This document shows positions 50,674 to 58,036 of a stretch of DNA of 64,000 nt, in pieces. This stretch comes from Streptomyces sp. SID12501 (lineage in GTDB: Bacteria; Actinomycetota; Actinomycetes; Streptomycetales; Streptomycetaceae). Within the stretch, counting starts at the first letter, position 1, and every line of letters starts with the position of its first letter. The position numbers and the translations under genes were made by a program. The stretch covers positions 110,801 to 174,800 of the forward strand of contig NZ_JAAGLU010000023.1 of NCBI RefSeq assembly GCF_010550245.1, given 5' to 3'. The notes beneath the pieces are model-generated. The model worked only from the letters and a program-made list of their open reading frames with translations, ran no database searches and was not told the DNA's origin.

Positions 50674-51702
50674 ATGTCCGACGCACCCACCCCCACCCTC
50701 CCCACCGTCAACCGCGAATGGCACCTGCTCAGCCGTCCGGTCGGCTGGCCCAAGGCCGAGGACTTCGCCCTCGTCGAGGCCGAGGTCCCGCAGCCCCGCG
50801 CGGGCCAGGTGCTGGTGCGGAACCTGTACGTGTCCGTGGACCCCTACATGCGTGGCCGGATGAGCGACGCCAAGTCGTACGTCGCCCCCTTCGAGCTGGG
50901 CAAGGTCATGCAGGGCGGGGCCGTCGGTGAGGTCGTCGCCTCCAACGCCGAGGGCTTCTCCGTCGGCGACCACGTCCTGCACTTCCTCGGCTGGCGCGAG
51001 TACGCGGCCGTGAACGCGAAGGACGCCGTCAAGGTCGACGCCGAGGCCGCGCCGCTGTCGACGTACCTCGGTGTGCTCGGCATGACCGGCCTCACCGCCT
51101 ACGCGGGCCTCCTGCGCACCGCCTCCTTCAAGGAGGGCGACGTGGTGTTCGTGTCGGGCGCGGCCGGCGCGGTGGGCGGCCAGGTCGGGCAGATCGCCAA
51201 GCTCAAGGGCGCCTCCCGGGTCATCGGGTCCGCCGGGTCGGACGAGAAGGTCAAGCTGCTGGTGGAGGAGTACGGCTTCGACGCCGCCTTCAACTACAAG
51301 GACGGGTCGGTCGGTTCGCAGCTCCGCGAGGCCGCCCCAGACGGCATCGACGTGTACTTCGACAACGTGGGCGGCGACCACCTGGAGGCGGCCATCGGCT
51401 CCCTCAAGCACGCCGGCCGTATCGCCATCTGCGGCATGATCTCCGTCTACAACAACACGGAGCCCGCCCCCGGCCCGAAGAACCTCGCCCGCCTCATCGC
51501 CACCCGCGGCCGCATCGAGGGCCTCCTCGTGGGCGACCACTGCGACCTCCAGGCGCAGTTCGTCGAGGAGGTCGGCGCCTGGGTCCGCTCCGGCGAGCTC
51601 AAGTACCGCGAGACGGTCGTCGAGGGCATCGAGAACAACCTGGAGGCGTTCTTCGGGGTCCTGCGCGGCGACAACACCGGCAAGATGATCGTCAAGTTCT
51701 GA
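50674..51702 (+). CDS. Zinc-free MDR NADP-dependent oxidoreductase (CurA/LTB4DH-like)
   Basis: A 342-residue protein. PYMRGRMSDAKSY near residue 52 and the nucleotide-binding loop VFVSGAAGAVGGQVGQIAKL near residue 152 mark the zinc-free double-bond reductase branch of the MDR family. NYKDGSVGSQLREAAPDGID and YFDNVGGDHLEAA follow. These enzymes reduce alpha,beta-unsaturated aldehydes and ketones with NADPH. Control by the divergent MarR repressor would fit detoxification of reactive carbonyls. Confidence 0.92.
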   Translation: MSDAPTPTLPTVNREWHLLSRPVGWPKAEDFALVEAEVPQPRAGQVLVRNLYVSVDPYMRGRMSDAKSYVAPFELGKVMQGGAVGEVVASNAEGFSVGDHVLHFLGWREYAAVNAKDAVKVDAEAAPLSTYLGVLGMTGLTAYAGLLRTASFKEGDVVFVSGAAGAVGGQVGQIAKLKGASRVIGSAGSDEKVKLLVEEYGFDAAFNYKDGSVGSQLREAAPDGIDVYFDNVGGDHLEAAIGSLKHAGRIAICGMISVYNNTEPAPGPKNLARLIATRGRIEGLLVGDHCDLQAQFVEEVGAWVRSGELKYRETVVEGIENNLEAFFGVLRGDNTGKMIVKF

Positions 51703-51754
51703 GCCAACAGGCCTTCTGTGCTGCCTTCTTCATCGCCTTCTTGACGGTACGACC

Positions 51755-51787
51755 GAGGCCGCACCCCTGGACGTGGGGTGCGGCCTC
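51755..51787. terminator. Bidirectional terminator
   Basis: GAGGCCGCACCCC (51755-51767) pairs perfectly with GGGGTGCGGCCTC (51775-51787) around a 7-base loop, between convergent genes. Confidence 0.88.
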
Positions 51788-51809
51788 CTCCGCTGAACGG
51801 GAGAGCGGC

Positions 51810-52997
51810 TCAGCCGCGCAACGCAGCCCTGTGCGCGGCCCGTACGAACCGCTCGTTCTCCGGCGCCGCTCCGCCCGGGAAGGCGTACCGACGGCGGGTG
51901 TAGCCGTAGGCCAGACCGCTGTGCGGGTCGGCGAAGGCCTGCGAGCCGCCCGCGCCGCTGTGACCGATGGTGCCCGCACCCAGGAACGGGTAGGCCACGT
52001 CAGCGGTCTTCTGGAAGCCCAGGCCGAACGACTTGTGGCCCCGGGCCACCAGGTCGTAGCCGGTCGAGTGGAACTGGCCGAACTCCGCGACCGTGTCCGG
52101 CTTCAGCAGCGGCGCGTGCTCGCCGACCGTGCTGATCGCCGCCGCGTACAGCCCGGCCAGCCCACGCGCCGAGGCCACCCCGCCGACCGACGCCGGACCC
52201 TTGGCTCGGACCAGCCGGTGGTTGGGCAGCGACTCGATGTCGGTGGGCTCGACCCCATTCCGGTTGAAGGCGATCGACGCGAGCGTGTGCGGTCCGGAGG
52301 GCAGCGAGTCGAGCAACTCCCTTTCCGTAGGCGTCGGTTGCATCGGCTGGACGGTACGGAAGCGCGGCTCCAGCGCCTCCGGCAGACCCAGATGGAAGTC
52401 CAGGCCGTACGGGGCCCGCACTCGCTCCTCGTGAACCTCCTGGAGCGTACGGCCCGTCGCGCGCCGTACGATCTCGCCGGTCAACGCGCCGATGACCAGG
52501 GCGTGGTAGCCGAAGGCGGTGCCCGGGCGCCAGAACGGGCGTTGGTCCGCGAGGCGTTCGGCGATCAGCCGGTCGCAGGCCAGTTCCTCCAAAGTGAAAC
52601 CGGCGTCGGCGCCGACCAGACCGGCACGGTGCGAGATCAGGTCGCGCAGAGTCAGCGTGGCCTTGCCCTCCGGGGCGAACTCCGGCCAGTAGTAGGTGAC
52701 TTTGCGGTCCAGCTCCAGAGTGCCCTCCTGGACCAGCAGGGCGACCACGAGATGGGCGGCGCCCTTCGTGGACGAGTACACGCCGTAGAGGCTGTCCGGC
52801 CCCGCGTCCGGCTCGCTGTCCGGGGCCGCCCACAGGTCGACGACCCGCTTGCCGTGCACGTACGCGCACAACTGACCCTCGTAGTCGGGCAGTTCACCGG
52901 CGACGAAGGCAGTGAACTCCTCCCGCACCGCCTCGAAGCCCTCGGTGACCGTGCCCCGGACGAGTCGTCCCGCTGCCTCGGTGGTCTCCTGCGTCAT
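51810..52997 (-). CDS. Class C beta-lactamase-like serine hydrolase/esterase
   Basis: A 395-residue protein of the penicillin-binding/beta-lactamase fold without a signal peptide. SSTK (in YGVYSSTKGAAH) near residue 75 supplies the Ser and Lys, FGYHALVIGALTGEIV near 163 the Tyr motif, and GHSGAGGSQAF near 345 replaces KTG. This is the EstB/esterase-type branch, more likely to hydrolyse esters or peptides than penicillins. ATG 52997 overlaps the carboxypeptidase stop (ATGA), so it is translationally coupled to a secreted metallocarboxypeptidase although it appears cytoplasmic. Confidence 0.9.
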   Translation of the reverse strand: MTQETTEAAGRLVRGTVTEGFEAVREEFTAFVAGELPDYEGQLCAYVHGKRVVDLWAAPDSEPDAGPDSLYGVYSSTKGAAHLVVALLVQEGTLELDRKVTYYWPEFAPEGKATLTLRDLISHRAGLVGADAGFTLEELACDRLIAERLADQRPFWRPGTAFGYHALVIGALTGEIVRRATGRTLQEVHEERVRAPYGLDFHLGLPEALEPRFRTVQPMQPTPTERELLDSLPSGPHTLASIAFNRNGVEPTDIESLPNHRLVRAKGPASVGGVASARGLAGLYAAAISTVGEHAPLLKPDTVAEFGQFHSTGYDLVARGHKSFGLGFQKTADVAYPFLGAGTIGHSGAGGSQAFADPHSGLAYGYTRRRYAFPGGAAPENERFVRAAHRAALRG

Positions 52998-55612
52998 CGG
53001 CTCTCCTCGCTCGACGTACCGATCGTCGTGGTCGGCACGCTCAGCAAAGCACGTGCCACCTGTGCGAACTCCCCCTTGGGGTGATCCCGGAACAGCGGCT
53101 CGGTGCCGAACAGCACCGCGTGCGGCCCGCTGACCACCGACGCCTGTCCCGTCGCTGCCGCCGGACCCCCGGACCCGTCCGACAACGGCCGCCAGTGCCC
53201 CGAGACGAGAAGATTCCCGGTCCCGTACGACTGGTCGACCCGCACCCCGGGGCCCAGGTCCGTGAACCAGACGGGCGCATAGACGAACCCGTGGTCCGGC
53301 GCCCCGCCGGTGACGAGACTGTGACCCGAATTCACCACCCGGACAACGCCGTTGGCGTCCCCGTTGCCCTCGACCAGCTCGGCCGCCAGCAGCCCGGCGG
53401 CGGAGTTCAGCGCGGCCCCGTCGGCACCCCGGCCGACCAGCCCCCGGGAGCCGAGGAAGGCGTCGAGTGCCGTACGGGCGGCCGGGTTCAGGCCCTCGTA
53501 CTCCACGCCCTGCGACACGAACAGCACATCCACCCCCGACCAGTCGAAACCGGCGTTGAGGACGGCCGTCGACACCGGCGTGACCTCGAAGTTCATCTCA
53601 CGCAGCGCGAACAGCTCCCCGGGCGTGACGGCCGCCGCGACCCGGGTGCGATGCAGAGCGGCCGTGCCGACGGCCTTGGTCGCGTCGAACGCCACGTCGT
53701 ACGTCCGGGCCAGCGCGACCGCCTCCTTGCGCGCCGACGCCGGGACGATCGCACTGCCGTCCGCTGCCCGCCGTACCGAAACCCCTTCTCGGAGAAGGGA
53801 GTTGAGGGCGGCGATCTCGCGCGGGTCGTCCAGCCGCAGCCGCAGCTTCCCCTGCGGAGCGACGTACCCGACCCGTGTCGCCGCCGTCACCGCCCGGACG
53901 GGCAGCCCCAACAGGCTTCCGCCACCGACTGGTTGGACGGTCGCGCCCCACAACCGGCCAAGGCTCCAGCCTGAGATGTCGTACATCACCGACACCTTGT
54001 CGCTGATGTCCCGCCCGTCGGCGAGCAGCACGTTCGCCAGCCCGCGTTTCGGCTGGCGCATGTCGACGACGTACGAGCCCTTCGCGTACGGCCGTCCGCC
54101 GAGCCGGAAGTCGCGGCTCGCGCGGGTGACCCGGACGTCGTTGGCGAGTAGATGGTCGACCAGCCGGGCGGCGGCGGGCCCGGAGCGCTGGGCCGGGGCA
54201 CCGGCCGGAATGACGTACGCACGGGGGAAGGTGGTCGTGTAGACGTCCTCCGGCCCGATACCCGGCACCCCCGGGACGGTCGCCGCCGACACCGGCACCT
54301 GAGCGGCCCCCGAAGCGCCGCGCCGGAAGACCTCGATCTGGTCGGCGACGAGCGAAGTCCGGTGATCCTGGACGTAGTCGAGAGTCGCCGTGATGGCCGC
54401 GCCGGCCACGGCGACGTTGATCGCGGAGCGGCGGCGCAGTTCCTCCACCGGCAGGGTGTCGTAGGCGCGGTTGTTGACCGTCATCGGGATCTCGACGGTG
54501 TGCGCGGCGACCGTGCCGTGGAAGGCCGCGTACTGCGGGGTGAAGATCGGCGGCCAGTCGTCCCAGCCCTCCTCCTGATCACGGAACGGGATCTGGGCGG
54601 GCTCGACGCCGTCCTTCCGGGGCGTGTAGCCGAGGCCGTTGACCGCGGCCTCCATACCGAGGGCGTTGGCGTAGGTGTTCTTCAGGAAGAGGTCGTACTC
54701 GTAGTTCTCGCCGTGCGGGGGAGTGGTGGGCTCGATGAGGGTGCCGTTGACGTATCCGTGCAGGTCGAGCATGACGGTCGGCTGCTTGTCGATCTCGATC
54801 TGCCGCATCGCCCGCCCCTCGGGCTGCGAGGAGGTGACGAAGTCCCGGTTCAGATCGAAGCCGTTGGCGTTGGCGCGGGTGCCGGCGATACGGCCGTCCG
54901 GGTTGGCGGTGATGTTGAAGTAGATCCGGCTGTGCGTGAGCAGGTCCCGCGTCCTGGCATCGGTGGCGGTCGCGAGCCGCTCGATCAGCTTCAGGGAGGC
55001 GTCCGTACCCTCCCACTCGTTGCCGTGGATGTTGTTGTTGAAGAAGACGGGCGCCTTGTAACTCCGTTTGACCGCCTGGCTTTTGGCGGCAACAGACGGC
55101 GCGTTCTCGATCAGCTCGCGCATGCCCTCCTGGGCGCGCGTCTGGGCTACGCTCTCCGGCGCGGTGACCGTGACGAGATACAGCCGGTGCCCGCCCGCCG
55201 AACGGCCGGCGACCTCGACACTCACCCGGTCGCCCAGCTTCTGGAGGGCGTTCAGCTTCGGCGCGATGGCGTGGTACGGCGTCAGGCCCAGCTTGATGGA
55301 CTTGTCGGCCGGGTTCTCCGGGTCGGGGGACAGGGTCTGTTCGCGGGGGTAGCCGCGCCCCTTGTCGGCGAGGTCGGTGACGGGCGCGGTGAGGGCGCGG
55401 GTGGCGGCACCGGCGGGGGCCGTCGCAGCGCGCGGGCCGACCGCGGACCGCTCGCCCTCCGCCTCCGTCCCCGCACCCTCCACCCCCTCACGGGTGACGG
55501 GCTTGCGGTCGGCGGTGGCGGTGTGGGGGGTGAGCAGGAGCGAGCCCGCCGTGGTGACGGCGAGGACGGTGAGCAGAACAGGGCTCGGTGGAACGGGTCT
55601 TGTGCGACGCAC
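52994..55612 (-). CDS. Secreted M14-family zinc carboxypeptidase
   Basis: An 872-residue protein from GTG 55612 (GGAGAAGG upstream) with a signal peptide (VLLTVLAVTTAGSLLLTPHT). M14 zinc ligands: FNNNIHGNEWEG (HxxE, near residue 190) and MLDLHGYVNG (third His). Substrate residues: NITANPDGR and DLNRDF; catalytic Glu in HTVEIPM. The domain is followed by about 450 residues of alpha/beta structure resembling a class I glutamine-amidotransferase-like fold (WSGVDVLFVSQGVEYEGLNP). The enzyme probably trims C-terminal residues from extracellular peptides. It is coupled to the serine hydrolase downstream. Confidence 0.9.
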   Translation of the reverse strand: MRRTRPVPPSPVLLTVLAVTTAGSLLLTPHTATADRKPVTREGVEGAGTEAEGERSAVGPRAATAPAGAATRALTAPVTDLADKGRGYPREQTLSPDPENPADKSIKLGLTPYHAIAPKLNALQKLGDRVSVEVAGRSAGGHRLYLVTVTAPESVAQTRAQEGMRELIENAPSVAAKSQAVKRSYKAPVFFNNNIHGNEWEGTDASLKLIERLATATDARTRDLLTHSRIYFNITANPDGRIAGTRANANGFDLNRDFVTSSQPEGRAMRQIEIDKQPTVMLDLHGYVNGTLIEPTTPPHGENYEYDLFLKNTYANALGMEAAVNGLGYTPRKDGVEPAQIPFRDQEEGWDDWPPIFTPQYAAFHGTVAAHTVEIPMTVNNRAYDTLPVEELRRRSAINVAVAGAAITATLDYVQDHRTSLVADQIEVFRRGASGAAQVPVSAATVPGVPGIGPEDVYTTTFPRAYVIPAGAPAQRSGPAAARLVDHLLANDVRVTRASRDFRLGGRPYAKGSYVVDMRQPKRGLANVLLADGRDISDKVSVMYDISGWSLGRLWGATVQPVGGGSLLGLPVRAVTAATRVGYVAPQGKLRLRLDDPREIAALNSLLREGVSVRRAADGSAIVPASARKEAVALARTYDVAFDATKAVGTAALHRTRVAAAVTPGELFALREMNFEVTPVSTAVLNAGFDWSGVDVLFVSQGVEYEGLNPAARTALDAFLGSRGLVGRGADGAALNSAAGLLAAELVEGNGDANGVVRVVNSGHSLVTGGAPDHGFVYAPVWFTDLGPGVRVDQSYGTGNLLVSGHWRPLSDGSGGPAAATGQASVVSGPHAVLFGTEPLFRDHPKGEFAQVARALLSVPTTTIGTSSEESR

Positions 55613-55784
55613 GCGTACCTTCTCCCATGCTTCCTGTACTTCCTGTGCTTCCTGAGATCGGTACGGCGAGATGTACCTCCTCGACTCAACGCCAACAAGA
55701 GGGTCTCCGCGCCACGGATGCCCCGGACGGCGGATGCCGAAGGGGCCGGAAGAGGCTGGGGGAGGCCCCCGATAGAGTTCCCCC

Positions 55785-56591
55785 ATGAGCGATCTCGCGA
55801 CAGGTTTCCGCTATCTCCTGAAGGGCCAGCGCTGGGTCGCCCGACACGGCAAGCAGTACGGATTCGGGCTGCTCCCCGGCCTGCTCACCCTCGTCCTCTA
55901 CCTCGCCGCCCTGACCGCCCTCGCCCTGTGGGGCACCGACCTCACCACCTGGGCCACCCCCTTCGCCGACGACTGGTCGAGCCCCTGGCAGGGTCTCCTC
56001 CGAGGCTTCCTCACCGGCCTCCTCTTCGTCCTGGCCCTGCTTCTCTCGGTCCTCACCTTCACCGCGATGACCCTCCTCATAGGCCAGCCGTTCTACGAGA
56101 ACCTCTCCGAGAAGGTCGACCGGGACGTGTCCCCCGACGGCACGGCCCCCGAGTCGGGCCTGCCGCTGCACAAGGAGTTGTGGATCTCGGCCCGCGACAG
56201 CCTCCGGATCCTCGTACGGGCCCTGTGCTGGGCGGTGCTCCTCTTCGCTCTCGGCTTCGTCCCGGTCGTCGGGCAGACCGTCGTACCCGTGATCGGCGTC
56301 GTCGTCACCGGCTTCTTCCTCACCGAGGAGCTGACCGGAGTCGCCCTTCAGCGGCGCCGGGTCGAACTCCGGGCGCGTCTCGCCCTGTTGCGCTCCCGCA
56401 AGTCGCTCGTGTGGGGTTTCGGTACGCCGCTCGGGGTGGCCTTCCTGGTGCCGTTCGTCGCCGTCTTCCTGATGCCGGGCGCGGTCGCGGGCGCCACGAT
56501 GATGGCCCGCGACCTGCTCGGCGAGGAGACCCGGGAGTCCTCCGGCGACGAGGACTCCGACGATCAGGAGACGTCGGCCTCGGCATCCTGA
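55785..56591 (+). CDS. EI24-domain membrane protein
   Basis: A 268-residue protein with four main hydrophobic regions (YGFGLLPGLLTLVLYLAALT, LLRGFLTGLLFVLALLLSVL, WAVLLFALGFVPVVGQTVVP, GVAFLVPFVAVFLMPGAVAG). The sequence IGQPFYENLSEKVDRDV after the second segment is the EI24/CysZ-like hallmark. CysZ imports sulfate in proteobacteria, but actinobacterial members are uncharacterised and no cys genes are nearby. The C-terminus is acidic (SSGDEDSDDQE). The last 28 bases overlap the convergent pyroglutamyl-peptidase gene. Confidence 0.88.
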   Translation: MSDLATGFRYLLKGQRWVARHGKQYGFGLLPGLLTLVLYLAALTALALWGTDLTTWATPFADDWSSPWQGLLRGFLTGLLFVLALLLSVLTFTAMTLLIGQPFYENLSEKVDRDVSPDGTAPESGLPLHKELWISARDSLRILVRALCWAVLLFALGFVPVVGQTVVPVIGVVVTGFFLTEELTGVALQRRRVELRARLALLRSRKSLVWGFGTPLGVAFLVPFVAVFLMPGAVAGATMMARDLLGEETRESSGDEDSDDQETSASAS

Positions 56592-57898
56592 CCGGACGCG
56601 TCCACGGCCACGGTCAGGATCGACCGCACCTGGGCGATGATGTCCAGCCGGTTCCGCACGAACTCGGGGTCGGTCACGGCCCCGGTCGCCGGGTCGGTGT
56701 TGCCCGTCCCGAACTGCAGCACAGGCGTGTGCACATGCCCGCCGGGAAGCGTGGCGCCCAGACCGAGCCGGTCGCGCAACAGGGTTGCCCGGTAGGCGAT
56801 CTCGTTGGACAGGTAGTTCCCGCCGCCCCCGGCCCGCGCGGTCGACCCGTCCGTGGGTCCGGATGCCCGCACGACGGGATCGGTGCCTCCCGCCGGGATC
56901 TCGGTCACGCTCGTGTTGTCGTACACGGGGAAACGCCCGGTGTTCGCGGCGACAATGGCCTTGTAGGGCAAGGTCGTTGACGTCCACTGCGGCTGTGAGG
57001 CGGGGTCGCCGACCGGGACGGTCTCCGTGCGGCCGATGTTCTCGTTGTCCGGGAAACCGCCCCGCCAGGCCCCGTTGGTCCGCTCCACGTCGAACCGCCC
57101 GACCCGCCCCTGACTCACGGTGGCGAACAGATCGACCTTCGGCAGGAACGGCTTCAGTGTCCGCTCCACCGTTCCCTCCGCGAAGTCCTGCCAGCGCACC
57201 GGGAACACCGCGGTCTCGACCCTGACCCGGCCCTCCGCCGTCTCGATCACCGTGCCGTCGAGAGCGAGCGCGGTCGCACCGGACGGGTTGGAGATCCGGA
57301 TGTCACGGTCGAGCGTGAACGGATCGAACCCGGTGACGAGCACCCGCTTCAGCGCCCCGCCGGCGCAGGGATAGCGGATCGACGTCTGCCCCCGCGAGTT
57401 CCGCTCCAACTCATCCAACAACGCCGCCCGTTGCGTCTCACTCACCCCGAACGACGGCTCCCACACTCGCAGTTCACGGGTCATCCCGAGCCGCGCCCAG
57501 TAAAGCGGCCGGTCGTCGTCCCGGCTCAGGTCGCCGCCGGCCGGCCCGCGCCCCTGCGCCCGGTCGACGGCCCGCTGCCACAGCGCCGCTCCCTGGCGTA
57601 CGACGAGCCCGCGGGCCTCCGCGTACGAGCGTGCGCCGCCGAGCGCACGGGCGAACTTCGGGGCCACGGCGTCGAACCCGGAACGCCGGAGGATCTCCTG
57701 AGGCGCGGCCTTGTCGAGCCGCTGCTCCTCGACCGTGGGTGCGACCGAGGTGCCGACCGAGGTGCCGGCCGAGGTGCCGGCCGAGGTGCCGGCCGAGGTG
57801 CCGGCCGCGGAGGCGGAGGCGGTGGCGGTGGTGGGCGCCGAGAGCCCCGCCAGCAGCGCGAGCCCGAGTATGCCGATCCGAACACTTGGGGAATTCAA
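56564..57898 (-). CDS. Secreted pyroglutamyl-peptidase I homologue, catalytic Cys replaced by Ser
   Basis: A 444-residue protein with a signal peptide (IGILGLALLAGLSAPTTATA) and a five-fold GTSA/V repeat. An N-terminal extension of about 130 residues precedes the C15 domain: VLVTGFDPFTLDRDI, then DVERTNGAWRGGFPDNENIG, matching the region with catalytic Glu. GGNYLSNEIAYRATLL matches AGTYVCN..Y of active enzymes, but Ser stands at the Cys position. GGHVHTPVL keeps the His. A 35-residue insert precedes the nucleophile strand. The bacterial enzymes remove N-terminal pyroglutamate and are cytoplasmic and about 215 residues. This exported form could be inactive, a binder, or a serine variant. Confidence 0.82.
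   Translation of the reverse strand: MNSPSVRIGILGLALLAGLSAPTTATASASAAGTSAGTSAGTSAGTSVGTSVAPTVEEQRLDKAAPQEILRRSGFDAVAPKFARALGGARSYAEARGLVVRQGAALWQRAVDRAQGRGPAGGDLSRDDDRPLYWARLGMTRELRVWEPSFGVSETQRAALLDELERNSRGQTSIRYPCAGGALKRVLVTGFDPFTLDRDIRISNPSGATALALDGTVIETAEGRVRVETAVFPVRWQDFAEGTVERTLKPFLPKVDLFATVSQGRVGRFDVERTNGAWRGGFPDNENIGRTETVPVGDPASQPQWTSTTLPYKAIVAANTGRFPVYDNTSVTEIPAGGTDPVVRASGPTDGSTARAGGGGNYLSNEIAYRATLLRDRLGLGATLPGGHVHTPVLQFGTGNTDPATGAVTDPEFVRNRLDIIAQVRSILTVAVDASGQDAEADVS
57743..57802 (-). repeat. Five 12-bp tandem repeats
   Basis: Five units of GRCCGAGGTGCC encode the repeated GTSA/GTSV after the signal peptide of the pyroglutamyl-peptidase homologue. Three units are identical, suggesting slippage and strain-variable length. 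Confidence 0.9.
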
Positions 57899-58036
57899 GG
57901 GAGTTCAGCCTTCCGTCGCCGTGGGGACACAGCAGTGGGGTGCTGCCGGACGGCCGCAGTATCGCGTGGCTGAAGTGGTCTACGCCATAGTGGGAGGCGG
58001 GGAGACGTTCATGGACTTCGACGAGGAGGCGCCCAC

